A DNA stretch of 45,866 nt, from positions 1-45,866 of the forward strand of contig VRUB01000004.1 of NCBI GenBank assembly GCA_019456345.1, written 5' to 3'. Positions 27,261 to 35,483 of this stretch are shown here, one piece after another (within the stretch, counting starts at the first letter, position 1; each line of letters opens with the position of its first letter). The notes under the pieces are model-generated. The model had not been told where the DNA came from. It saw only the letters and a program-made list of their open reading frames with translations, and made no database searches. The DNA is from Nitrospira sp. (lineage in GTDB: Bacteria > Pseudomonadota > Gammaproteobacteria > Acidiferrobacterales > SPGG2). A program made the translations under genes and the position numbers.

Positions 27261-28454
27261 ATGCAAGATACGGTACCCACCCAGCTTATACTTCAAAACC
27301 GCGCTACCCTGAGCCAACGCCCACCGCGCATTGGCCTGTGGCTCGTGGTGCTCACTATTCTTACCATTATTGGCCTCCTCGCCGTGATGTCCTATTTGGG
27401 CGCCACGGAGGACGGTAAGTTCATCGATTGGAACGCTCTCATCGCCAAGTTGCTGGCGAAAGCCCAAGAAAACTGGTTTAAAGGCCTCTTGGCGGCATTC
27501 GCAATATTCGCCTCCGGTCTGCAAATGTTCTATTTCGTCACTGCCAGGCATCGCGAACGGCTTGTCCTGGACGAACTTGGAATAAGCTACGTGTCTCCCC
27601 TGCCCAAGGCGTTGCAGTTCATCATGCCAAGCTGGCGGTTCCAGTGGATCGGGATACGGCGTGCGGAATTCAAGACGAACGCGTATACGAAGCGACCGGA
27701 ATTCGTCACTATCGTGTTCCACACGGGACTTCGAAAACGCACGATTCGTCCCTATATGTGGGTCGATGCCACCGACTTTCAGCCGCCCTCTTGGAAGGAA
27801 CAGCTGCGGCTTACACCGCCGAAAATCGAGGAGATCGTGGCGGAGGTGATGAACAGCCCCGTCATGCAATTCATACAGGCGCGGCCGCACATCAAGCTCG
27901 CGCCGCTGAGCTTGCAGAGGCTGAAACCATTCGCACTGGAGAAGAACCCGGTAACGCTTGCTTTCGTCGCCGTTTTCTTCGTCTCCATCCTCTACGCGTT
28001 CGCAGATACGTTTATCTTCAACGCTGAGAACTACACTAGCCAGCCATTTTATCTCGTCTACGTGACAGGCGGGCTCACGCTGAGCTTGATCGCCCTTCTG
28101 CTCTTGCGAGGAGCGAAGGTGCCTGTCACGGAGAGCCTCGTCGTGGCGGTTCTGACCGGTGTGGCTTTTGGTGCAGCGCTATATCCCGGGTTGTTGCGCG
28201 CTAACCAACTTACGGATACGGGAGGTTTGCAAACATACGAATACAAGATGATAGAGCCAGCCTATTTTGTCCACGAACAGGACGGACCCCCGGAGTTGAA
28301 ATTCCCGGAGCGGCACCGCGAGTTTTGGTCGCAATACGACCCAGGTAGCACTCAAGAGTTCGAGTTGCGGAAAGGGGGGTTGGGGTTTTATCAAATCAAT
28401 ATGAAGCCCATTTACGACCGCATCCGGAATTACTACGAGCAAACGTCGCCGTGA
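27261..28454 (+). CDS. Uncharacterised multi-pass membrane protein
   Basis: I do not recognise this family. From the ATG at 27261 (MQDTVPTQL) it is 397 residues. Hydrophobic segments occur at about 27-47 (IGLWLVVLTILTIIGLLAV), 75-97, 230-252 (VTLAFVAVFFVSILYAF), 262-282 and 290-312, suggesting five membrane passes. A soluble domain of about 125 residues follows the second helix and a soluble tail of about 80 residues ends the protein (EFELRKGGLGFYQINMKPIYDRI). The ORF-track start is a TTG two codons earlier. It is a single gene, flanked by gaps of more than 140 bp; the 28455-28597 gap has a weak GGGAC/GTCCC hairpin with a short T-run that could be its terminator. No function is proposed. Confidence 0.78.
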   Translation: MQDTVPTQLILQNRATLSQRPPRIGLWLVVLTILTIIGLLAVMSYLGATEDGKFIDWNALIAKLLAKAQENWFKGLLAAFAIFASGLQMFYFVTARHRERLVLDELGISYVSPLPKALQFIMPSWRFQWIGIRRAEFKTNAYTKRPEFVTIVFHTGLRKRTIRPYMWVDATDFQPPSWKEQLRLTPPKIEEIVAEVMNSPVMQFIQARPHIKLAPLSLQRLKPFALEKNPVTLAFVAVFFVSILYAFADTFIFNAENYTSQPFYLVYVTGGLTLSLIALLLLRGAKVPVTESLVVAVLTGVAFGAALYPGLLRANQLTDTGGLQTYEYKMIEPAYFVHEQDGPPELKFPERHREFWSQYDPGSTQEFELRKGGLGFYQINMKPIYDRIRNYYEQTSP

Positions 28455-28597
28455 GTTGTGTTGGCTTCCGCTAGCGGTTTGCTCGATCTCCGTACACGGA
28501 CTCCCGAACTTGGGGACCGTTTGTTGTCCCTTTAATCACCATAGTTCGCGGCACAATCGCCGCCCGTGCCATGAATCACGCCCTATTCTCTGGCAGA

Positions 28598-29005
28598 CTA
28601 TTCACTAACATACACGATCACCCGCCGCGTGGCGCCGGCGCGGCGGTGTTCCCAAAGATAAATCCCCTGCCAAGTTCCGAGCGCCAGGCGCCCGTTCGTA
28701 ACAGGGATCGACAGGCTGGTTGCGGTCAGTGCTGACTTGATGTGGGCCGGCATGTCGTCGGCTCCTTCCGTCGTGTGCGTGTACAGGGCATCGCCTTCCG
28801 GCACGAGGCGCTCCAGCCAGCGCTCGAGATCGCGCCGCGCCGAGGGATCGGCATTCTCCTGAATGATCAGGCTCGCCGAGGTGTGCTGCACGAATACCGT
28901 GCACAGGCCCTCGCGAATGCCGACCTCGCGCACAACCGCTTCTATTTGCGCAGTGATCTCGTGCATCCCCTGGGCCGCTACCCTGACAGCGAGTTGTTTG
29001 ATCAC
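28598..29005 (-). CDS. yjbQ: YjbQ/UPF0047 family protein
   Basis: This is an intact 135-residue member of the YjbQ family, annotated in databases as secondary thiamine-phosphate synthase-like although its cellular role is unsettled. Family motifs are GMHEITAQIEAVV, HTSASLIIQENADPSARRDL, DMPAHIKSAL and the end block GRLALGTWQGIYLWEHR. The His and Glu/Asn residues in those blocks form the putative active site. It lies 31 bp downstream of the 947-residue fusion gene on the same strand and probably shares its transcript. A second, degraded copy is at 21539-21920. Confidence 0.94.
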   Translation of the reverse strand: MIKQLAVRVAAQGMHEITAQIEAVVREVGIREGLCTVFVQHTSASLIIQENADPSARRDLERWLERLVPEGDALYTHTTEGADDMPAHIKSALTATSLSIPVTNGRLALGTWQGIYLWEHRRAGATRRVIVYVSE

Positions 29006-29036
29006 GGCGCTCCCCAGCGCGAACGCAGCGCCGCGG

Positions 29037-31880
29037 TCATAGCGATGGTGCCGATCTCACCAGATCGGGCTCACCGCTGCGGTCCAGGATTTCCGTGCGG
29101 GCCGCATTGCGCAATGCGATCGCCGCCGACCAGTCCTGCCCTTGAGGAAAGATCGGCGCCCCAACGATTACGTTGATCGCGCCGCGGCGCGGGAACGCTG
29201 TTTCTGCCGAAAGAATGGCACGCGTGCCGCGGATAGTGACCGGCACCACGGGGGCTCCCGCCTCGGCTGCAGCGGCAAAGGCCCCCAGACGGAACGGGAG
29301 CAGCCCAGGCATGCGTATGAACTTGCCCTCGGGGAAAAAACCGACCGGGCGGCCCTGCTGAACTGCCCGCACCAAGCGACGTGCATCGTCCGCACTGCGC
29401 TGCATATCAACACGCTCGACATACTCAGCACCGAGACGATCCAAGAATATTCGAGTAACAAAGTGCTCACCGAGCTCGCGTTTAGCGACGGAGCTGATCC
29501 GACGCGGCAAAATCGCGACCAGCACCAGTCCGTCCAGGTAGCTTGAATGGTTCGCCACCAGCACGAACGGACCGGTCTGGGGGATATTGTGCAGCCCTTC
29601 GACCGTGAGCGGTGTCGCCGTGAGCCGCCCCAGCAACCGTCCGGCTGCCCCGAAAATTGCCCAGGCCCACGACTGCCGCGGCGAAAGCGCCATTAGCAGC
29701 CAGGTAAATGGGCCGAGCAGCGCGAATATTGCCCATACGTAGACCGCGTAACAGACTTTGCCGAAACCGCGCAGCGAGCGGCGCCATTGCGGCCACAGAC
29801 CGGTCCACGCGAAACGCGCGAGCTGCCACCGAACGTCCCATTTACGCATACCGAGCTTACCGCGCTCGTACAATGCGCGGCTGGCCGCGCGGCGCAGCTT
29901 GCCGCTCGAGGTCTTGAGCACGGTATGCGGCGGTGCCAGTACGACCTCGTCCGGCGGCATACCAACAAGATCGACAACAGTATTATTGATCTGCTCGCGC
30001 AATTCTTGCCGGATTTGTGGCTGGGTCTCGCGGGTCTCTGCCAGCACCACGAGACGCTCGGTACCTGCGGTGGAATCCGTGGCAGGAAACACGGCGACAC
30101 ACCCGCGTCGTATGCCGGGGAGGCCGCTGATCGCGTCCTCCAGTTCCGGCGGGTAGATGTTGCGCCCACCACGAATGATCACATCCTTGGTGCGGCCGGT
30201 AATGTAGATCTCGCCGTCGGCCATATACGCCAGATCACCGGAGTCGAGCCAGTCTCCATCAAACAGGCGCCGCGTGGCCTCCGGATCGCGGAAATACCCG
30301 CTCGTCGCCGACGGCCCACGAAACTCAAGCCGCCCCTGTTGCCGCTCCGCTACCTCGTTTCCGGCCGCATCGACGATGCGTATCTCGTGCCCGGGTAACA
30401 CGTGCCCACAACTGGTAAAGCTCAAACCATGCGACGCGGTTTCGGCCGCAGGAATCGCGTGGCCTTCGCGCATGAACGGTTCGCGCGCAATGTGATCGAT
30501 GCGCGGCTTGCGCCCGATCGGCGGGAATGCTAGACCGACCGCGGTCTCGGCCAGACCGTAGACCGGATACATCGCCTCCTCGCGGAAGCCGTAGCGTGCG
30601 AACCGCTCGGTGAACGCGCGCATCGTCTTCAGGCTGATGGACTCGGCGCCGTTGGCGGCCATGCGCCACGATTGCAGGTCGAGACCTTCGATCTCCCGAT
30701 CATCGACCCTGCGCACGCACAACTCGTAGGCGAAGTTAGGGCCGGCTGACAATGTGCCCCGGTGGCGATGTATGGCCCAAAGCCAGCGTGCCGGTCGCGT
30801 CAGAAAGTGCAGCGGTGACATCAGCACTAACGGGAACGCATGATACAGGGTACCGAGCCAGGCAGCGATCAGGCCCATGTCGTGATACATCGGCAGCCAG
30901 CTGACAAATACATCGGTGGAGTCCACTTTCAGTACCGTGCCCATTGCCCGGATATTGACAAGCAGGTTGTGATGCGTGAGCACGACGCCCTTCGGAGCCG
31001 CCGTGCTGCCCGAGGTGTATTGCAAGAACGCTATATCGCCCGCTTTCAGGAGTGGGCGGGCGGGCAATTCCCGTTGCGCGGTCAGCTCTGCCACGGTCGT
31101 CACATGCCGTAGCGTGGCGACATGGGACTTCAGCAGCCGCGCCAACGGCCTGGCCTCGGCCACCGTAACCAAAACGCGCACCTGGGCATTGGACAATATA
31201 CCGACGTGCCGTCGCAGGTGATCTTCGATCTGCGACATCCGCACCGGTGGATAGATCGGGACCGGGATACCACCGGCAAGCAGGATGCCGAAAAATGTGA
31301 ACAGATAGTCCCGCCCCGTAGGCAACATGATGGCCGCGGTGTTGCCGAGCTCGAGCCCGCTGGCTTGTAGGCCCGCAGCCACGGCCTGCGCGCCGTCGAA
31401 CAACGCCTGATAGGTGATCTCCTCGTCCTGACCGTCGCCGCTCAGCAGATAGACATGCGGCCGATTGGGATGGGCCGTTACATGCCACTCGAGCACATCG
31501 ACCAATGTCTGCGCCTGCGCAGGCGCCGCCGCGGCGTCCCCTAGCGTGACCGGGGCCGGCGCTACCGACGTGCTCCGCGCTTGCGCTGCTGCAGTGCCAG
31601 CCACCGCCCGCAGCAGGTCACGCGGGGTCTCCGCGCTCGCGAACACCTGCGCCGACAGGCTGACCCCAAAAGCGCGCTCGATGCGGGCCAGCAGCTCGAC
31701 CCGGCTCAGACTGTCGAAACCCAGCTCGCGCTCTAAAGCGCTGTCCAGCCGCACGCGGACGGCAAGCGGATCGTGCGGATGCAACTCGCGGTCCATGTCC
31801 GTGATGATTTGCAGCAGCTTGTCCGCTTTATCATCGGCAACGGTCACTGCGCGTGCGCTGTCTTGCCCGTCGATGGCCAT
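29037..31880 (-). CDS. Fused acyl carrier - acyl-AMP ligase - PlsC acyltransferase
   Basis: One 947-residue polypeptide holds three lipid-handling domains. Residues about 15-90 are an acyl carrier domain with phosphopantetheine Ser57 in GFDSLSRVEL. Residues about 120-660 are an acyl-adenylating enzyme: P-loop FLQYTSGSTAAPKGVVL, SWLPMYHDMGL, YPVYGLAETAVGL, WLDSGDLAY, and TKDVIIRGGRNIYP, with the C-terminal Lys in KTSSGKLRR. The PIYPPVR and LPMYHDMGL blocks resemble fatty-acyl-AMP ligases. Two hydrophobic helices follow (about 700-735). Residues about 760-930 are a PlsC-type acyltransferase, with NHSSYLD (777) and FPEGKFIR (849). A plausible cycle is activate a fatty acid, load it on the carrier, transfer it to a lipid at the membrane. 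The carrier domain is N-terminal. The acceptor is unknown. Confidence 0.93.
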   Translation of the reverse strand: MAIDGQDSARAVTVADDKADKLLQIITDMDRELHPHDPLAVRVRLDSALERELGFDSLSRVELLARIERAFGVSLSAQVFASAETPRDLLRAVAGTAAAQARSTSVAPAPVTLGDAAAAPAQAQTLVDVLEWHVTAHPNRPHVYLLSGDGQDEEITYQALFDGAQAVAAGLQASGLELGNTAAIMLPTGRDYLFTFFGILLAGGIPVPIYPPVRMSQIEDHLRRHVGILSNAQVRVLVTVAEARPLARLLKSHVATLRHVTTVAELTAQRELPARPLLKAGDIAFLQYTSGSTAAPKGVVLTHHNLLVNIRAMGTVLKVDSTDVFVSWLPMYHDMGLIAAWLGTLYHAFPLVLMSPLHFLTRPARWLWAIHRHRGTLSAGPNFAYELCVRRVDDREIEGLDLQSWRMAANGAESISLKTMRAFTERFARYGFREEAMYPVYGLAETAVGLAFPPIGRKPRIDHIAREPFMREGHAIPAAETASHGLSFTSCGHVLPGHEIRIVDAAGNEVAERQQGRLEFRGPSATSGYFRDPEATRRLFDGDWLDSGDLAYMADGEIYITGRTKDVIIRGGRNIYPPELEDAISGLPGIRRGCVAVFPATDSTAGTERLVVLAETRETQPQIRQELREQINNTVVDLVGMPPDEVVLAPPHTVLKTSSGKLRRAASRALYERGKLGMRKWDVRWQLARFAWTGLWPQWRRSLRGFGKVCYAVYVWAIFALLGPFTWLLMALSPRQSWAWAIFGAAGRLLGRLTATPLTVEGLHNIPQTGPFVLVANHSSYLDGLVLVAILPRRISSVAKRELGEHFVTRIFLDRLGAEYVERVDMQRSADDARRLVRAVQQGRPVGFFPEGKFIRMPGLLPFRLGAFAAAAEAGAPVVPVTIRGTRAILSAETAFPRRGAINVIVGAPIFPQGQDWSAAIALRNAARTEILDRSGEPDLVRSAPSL

Positions 31881-32149
31881 TAGGCTTGCATTGCTTGTGG
31901 ACGGATCATTATGTGCATCATGCCTGAGGTATCGGTGAATACGACCTGACCAACGCCCGAGGTGCGACGTCGTCTCGCATCCTGCCTGGCGACTACCCCC
32001 AGTCGGTTGAGCCTCGCGGTCCGCCGCCGTCGGTAATAATGGCCCTTATATTACAAAATGCCGCACGAAGCTGGCACAATCGGTTTTCAGGTCCGAGCTG
32101 GGAATTGAATAACATCGAACTGCTGCCCACCATTGGGCCCTGGCGGGTT

Positions 32150-32180
32150 GCTGAAAAAGCCCGTCCCTGGCTTTTTCAGC
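32150..32180. repeat. Perfect 12-bp inverted repeat (hairpin)
   Basis: gctgaaaaagcc and ggctttttcagc flank a 7-nt loop. The stem is perfect. Without a T-run directly after the right arm it is not a classic terminator. Similar GCTGAAAAAG-type ends occur on some insertion sequences, so a remnant or MITE-like element is possible. Confidence 0.7.
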
Positions 32181-32197
32181 CGCCTCCGTGCATCGCC

Positions 32198-32237
32198 CTA
32201 CCAGGCTGCTGAAAATAGGTTCTCATCAGTCTGGTAG
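32198..32237. repeat. Second hairpin just upstream of gpmA
   Basis: ctaccag/ctggtag outer arms are perfect and continue inward (gctgctga versus tcatcagt) to a 15-bp stem with one G-U pair and one mismatch, loop of about 10 nt. It ends 14 bp before the gpmA ATG and contains a second gctgaaaa core. It would sit in the gpmA leader if transcription starts upstream. Confidence 0.6.
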
Positions 32238-32251
32238 GCATTGAAAATACA

Positions 32252-32995
32252 ATGGGAAGAGCCGTAGTGGAAAAAATTGTGTTGCTGCGCCATGGGGAGA
32301 GCGAGTGGAACCGGGCAAATCGGTTTACCGGATGGACCGACGTGGGCCTGTCCGAGGCCGGTCGCCAGGAGGCCAGGCAAGCGGGGCTGGCGCTGAAAGC
32401 GCGCGGCTTCACGTTCGACATCGCTTACACCTCTGTGCTCAAACGCGCCATCGACACACTGGTAATAATACTGGAGGTGTTGGATCAGAAGTCGCTACCC
32501 ATCGTGAAAAGCTGGAAACTCAACGAACGCCACTACGGCGCCCTGCAGGGGCTGAACAAGGCCGAAACCGCCCAGAAGTACAGCGCCGAGCAGGTCCATA
32601 TTTGGCGTCGGAGCTATTCGACACGCCCACCGGCACTCGAAAAGAACGATAAGCGCAATCCGCGATTCGACCCGAACTACGCGGATCTCGATCGGTCGCT
32701 GCTGCCGGCGAGCGAGTCGCTGAAAGATACCTTGGACCGTGTGCTGCCTTACTGGCATACCACGATTGCGCCAACCGTGCGCGCGGGCAAGTGCGTGATG
32801 ATCTCGGCACACGGTAACTCCTTGCGCGCGCTGGTCAAGTACCTCGACAAGATTTCGGACGAAGACATACCCAACCTCAATATCCCCACAGGTGTTCCGC
32901 TGATCTATGAGCTCGACGACGACCTCAATGTCATCAAACACTACTATCTGGACACGCCATCGAATTCCAAGGCAAGCACCGGGCAAACAGCATGA
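32252..32995 (+). CDS. gpmA: 2,3-bisphosphoglycerate-dependent phosphoglycerate mutase
   Basis: GpmA interconverts 3- and 2-phosphoglycerate in glycolysis and gluconeogenesis through a phosphohistidine. The 247-residue length matches the family. The phosphorylated His lies in [12 protein letters not shown] (His14), followed by [44 protein letters not shown] and the second active His in [20 protein letters not shown] at 32267 ([10 protein letters not shown]), with GGGAAGAG about 7 nt upstream, could be the true start, five codons shorter. Two hairpins precede it. Downstream it faces the DUF99 gene across a heptamer array. Confidence 0.97.
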   Translation: MGRAVVEKIVLLRHGESEWNRANRFTGWTDVGLSEAGRQEARQAGLALKARGFTFDIAYTSVLKRAIDTLVIILEVLDQKSLPIVKSWKLNERHYGALQGLNKAETAQKYSAEQVHIWRRSYSTRPPALEKNDKRNPRFDPNYADLDRSLLPASESLKDTLDRVLPYWHTTIAPTVRAGKCVMISAHGNSLRALVKYLDKISDEDIPNLNIPTGVPLIYELDDDLNVIKHYYLDTPSNSKASTGQTA

Positions 32996-33025
32996 GTTCG
33001 GTATCCGAATACGACTCGACGTTCA

Positions 33026-33081
33026 CTACTCGCTACCGCAGTTAGACTACTTGCCATTTGTTACTCGCTACTCGTTACTGA
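33026..33081. repeat. Heptamer-phased repeat, eight units
   Basis: Eight back-to-back 7-mers fill the convergent gap between gpmA and the DUF99 gene: ctactcg, ctaccgc, agttaga, ctacttg, ccatttg, ttactcg, ctactcg, ttactga. Most fit nTACTCG/nTACTTG. Sequence varies but 7-bp phase does not. The array stops 1 bp before the DUF99 stop codon. Confidence 0.72.
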
Positions 33082-33082
33082 T

Positions 33083-33649
33083 TTATGGCCTATGCCGGCT
33101 TTCGCCCGCCTCGATGCCGCCGGCAATCAGATGAGCGACGCGTAATGGCTCGGGAATAGTGCTATGGATCGCAAAGCGCCCGAGCAGGGTGTCGACCTGT
33201 GTCAAGGTCAGCCCCGCGCGCTGGACGTAGATCCCGCCGACACGCTCCATCGGCCCGGCACGCTCGATCAGCGCCCACTTGCGCTCGCCGCCCGGTACTC
33301 TATGCAGCAGTGCGCGTTTGATTGCATTCAAGTCCGGGTGCTTGCGCGCAACCACCACTGCCGGAATACGTAAGCTCTCGTGCAACCGATGCAAATCGAT
33401 CACGTTGAAACCGGCAAAGGCGATGCCCTGCAGCATGATGACCTGGATATGCCCCTTGAAGCGCGATTGCGACAACAGTCGAACCAGTGTGGAGGTACTG
33501 TTAGCGCCGTCGCGGCGAACTTTTGCAGACAGCACTCCCTCCAGGCGCAAGCCTGAGTAAAGCGCTCCGACAATCAACACATCGCCCCGGTGTGTGCGCG
33601 CGAACGGCGCATCGTCAAAACCGATAACATGTGACAGGCGACGAGCCAC
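33083..33649 (-). CDS. DUF99/UPF0215 protein, endonuclease V-like fold
   Basis: This 188-residue protein opens with RLSHVIGFDDAPF, the paired-acid signature of DUF99, and continues with GDVLIVGALYSG, the VIMLQGIAFAGFNVIDL strand-loop and IPAVVVARKHPDLNAIKRAL. DUF99 has an RNase H-like fold related to endonuclease V and is mainly archaeal; at least one archaeal member has been described as acting on damaged (uracil-containing) DNA, which I state from memory. Bacterial copies are uncommon. It is unlinked here to other repair genes on the same transcript. The Rid-family gene lies 95 bp upstream on the same strand. Confidence 0.85.
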   Translation of the reverse strand: MARRLSHVIGFDDAPFARTHRGDVLIVGALYSGLRLEGVLSAKVRRDGANSTSTLVRLLSQSRFKGHIQVIMLQGIAFAGFNVIDLHRLHESLRIPAVVVARKHPDLNAIKRALLHRVPGGERKWALIERAGPMERVGGIYVQRAGLTLTQVDTLLGRFAIHSTIPEPLRVAHLIAGGIEAGESRHRP

Positions 33650-33744
33650 CTTTCATCTACCCTTGGCCAGTCGTTTTCCCGTAGCCGGTACAAAGCGCCT
33701 CACACAATCGCAAACGCCTGATTACGCCGCGAGCCAGGCGCCGA

Positions 33745-34137
33745 CTAACTGTTATCGACAAACGCATCGGCCTCGATCTCCACCAACATATCCGGGTCGA
33801 TCAACCGGCTCACCTCCACCATACTGGTCGCGGGCCGGATTTCATGAAAAAACTCTCCGTGTGCCCGGCCGATCTTCTCCCATTCGCCGATGTTGACTAC
33901 ATACATGCGCGTTCGCACGACATCTTCAATCGTCGCACCGGCTTTCACCAATGCCGACTCGATATTCTTGAGCGTCTGTATGGTCTGGGCATAGGGATCG
34001 CCGGTCCCGACGATATTACCGTTCTTGTCCGTCGCGGTGGTACCGGACACATGCACGTAGGGACCGATCGCGACCGCCCGTGAGTAGCCGACGATATTCT
34101 CCCACGGAGTGTTGCTAGCGATGTTTTCACGCTTCAT
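33745..34137 (-). CDS. Rid (YjgF/UK114) family protein lacking the RidA arginine
   Basis: Rid proteins are small trimers; RidA itself hydrolyses reactive enamines/imines such as 2-aminoacrylate. This 130-residue protein shows [46 protein letters not shown] and the closing MVEVSRL....[10 protein letters not shown]. Where RidA has PAR(S) with the catalytic Arg105, this protein has RPATSMVEV, with Thr instead. Rid subgroups that lack this Arg are not known to have the RidA deaminase activity. It lies 51 bp after dpaL on the same strand, where an aminoacrylate-handling role would make sense, so its biochemistry is open. Confidence 0.92.
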   Translation of the reverse strand: MKRENIASNTPWENIVGYSRAVAIGPYVHVSGTTATDKNGNIVGTGDPYAQTIQTLKNIESALVKAGATIEDVVRTRMYVVNIGEWEKIGRAHGEFFHEIRPATSMVEVSRLIDPDMLVEIEADAFVDNS

Positions 34138-34188
34138 GATGCGTACCTCACAGTTGGAAGATGACCACGTGTAATGGTTTGCGTGTGT

Positions 34189-35418
34189 TCAGCGTGACAT
34201 AATCTTGCGGTACATGTCTGGATCCGTCGCCCCTTCCGTCGAGAACAACAGGACCTTCGACTGCGCGTTCAGCTGAATCTTTTCCCGTAACCCGCGCAGC
34301 GCGGCGTCATGGCACAAACAGGCAACCACACCCGTCGTAACCGCCCCGGATTCTCCGGATACCACCGCCGCGTCCCCCGGAAGCGGTCTGCCCAGCAACT
34401 GCATCCCTTTTGCCGCCACCCCATCGGAGCACGCGAAGAAACCATCACTGTAATCGCGCAAAATCCGCCAGGCGAGCGTGCTGGGTTCGCCCGCCGCCAA
34501 CCCGGCCATAATCGTCTCCAGCGCACCCGTCACCGTCTTTGGCGCGCCGTCGCCGGTCTTAGCGGATTGATAAAAGCAGGCCGCATTTTTCGGTTCGACC
34601 ACAGCGAAGAATGGACCTGAATCGCCATACTGCTCCCGCAGATACGCTCGCAGGGCCGCGCCGAGCGAACCGACGCCGGCCTGGATAAGCACGTGCGTGG
34701 GGCGCTCTGGCCCGAGTTGCTCGATCGCTTCCGCGAACAACGTCAGATATCCCTGCATCACCCACAGCGGAACTTGCTCGTAACCCTCCCACGCCGTGTC
34801 CTGCAGCAACACCCAACCGTGTTGGGCCGCCGTCTCCGCTGCCAACCGTACGCTCTCATCAAAGTTGCCGTCGGTCACGCGCGCCTCGGCCCCGAGCTTG
34901 CGAATGTGTGCTACCCGTGCGGCAGACACGTTTCGGGGCAAAAAAACAACCGCTTTTTGTCCCAATTGCCGTGCCGCCCAGGCCACGGCGCGACCATGAT
35001 TTCCGTCGCTCGCGGTGACGAAGACACGCCCGCCGAGACGGGCGCGGGTCTGCGGCAATCTAAGAAAATCGAAGGAAATCTGCTCCAATTCCAACCCGAG
35101 CTGCTGCCCCACAAACCGGCCGACGGCGTGGGACGCACCGAGCACCTTGAAGGCATCGAGGCCGAAACGCCGGGACTCGTCCTTCACCCATAAACGCGTG
35201 ATCCCTAACGAATCCGCAAGCCGCTGCAACGCCACCAGCGGCGTCGGATAATAGTCCTTGAAGCCGCGGTGGAAAGATCGTACCGATTGAGCCGCAGCAA
35301 CGGAAAACGCACCCGTGTCACACCGGGCTGAACCAGCGCGCCGCTGGTAGCGAGTCGCTACGTACTCGACCTCAATATCGTATTCCACGACTGTGTGTCC
35401 GAATCCGGCACGGTCCAT
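34189..35418 (-). CDS. dpaL: Diaminopropionate ammonia-lyase
   Basis: DpaL (YgeX) is a PLP enzyme that converts 2,3-diaminopropionate to pyruvate and two ammonia through an aminoacrylate intermediate. The 409-residue protein follows E. coli YgeX closely: FHRGFKDYYPTPLVAL, WVKDESRRFGLDAFKVLGA with PLP-Lys91, TASDGNHGRAVAWAA, VLLQDTAWEGYEQVPLWVMQGY, THVLIQAGVGSLGAALRAYL and the phosphate-binding SGESGAVTTGVVA. Its nearest downstream gene encodes a Rid-family protein. The first 45 residues are variable and a later start is possible. The upstream neighbour on the same strand is the YgiD-like dioxygenase, 65 bp away. Confidence 0.93.
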   Translation of the reverse strand: MDRAGFGHTVVEYDIEVEYVATRYQRRAGSARCDTGAFSVAAAQSVRSFHRGFKDYYPTPLVALQRLADSLGITRLWVKDESRRFGLDAFKVLGASHAVGRFVGQQLGLELEQISFDFLRLPQTRARLGGRVFVTASDGNHGRAVAWAARQLGQKAVVFLPRNVSAARVAHIRKLGAEARVTDGNFDESVRLAAETAAQHGWVLLQDTAWEGYEQVPLWVMQGYLTLFAEAIEQLGPERPTHVLIQAGVGSLGAALRAYLREQYGDSGPFFAVVEPKNAACFYQSAKTGDGAPKTVTGALETIMAGLAAGEPSTLAWRILRDYSDGFFACSDGVAAKGMQLLGRPLPGDAAVVSGESGAVTTGVVACLCHDAALRGLREKIQLNAQSKVLLFSTEGATDPDMYRKIMSR

Positions 35419-35483
35419 GGGCGCCGCCCTGCGTCACCGGCATGGCACTACGTGAACATGCGTACCCCTGAATTCCGCGCCAC

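Larger units (their letters stand above)
31881..32251. other. Divergent intergenic region with two hairpins
   Basis: This 371-bp gap separates the divergent fusion gene and gpmA. The left 250 bp contain nothing I can name. The right end holds two strong inverted repeats, listed separately, which share the core gctgaaaa. No transposase fragment accompanies them. Confidence 0.5.

Noticed and set aside
32081-32100. Possible sigma54 promoter (tggcacaatcgg)
   Set aside because: The TGGCAC half is present but no TTGCW follows at the required spacing.
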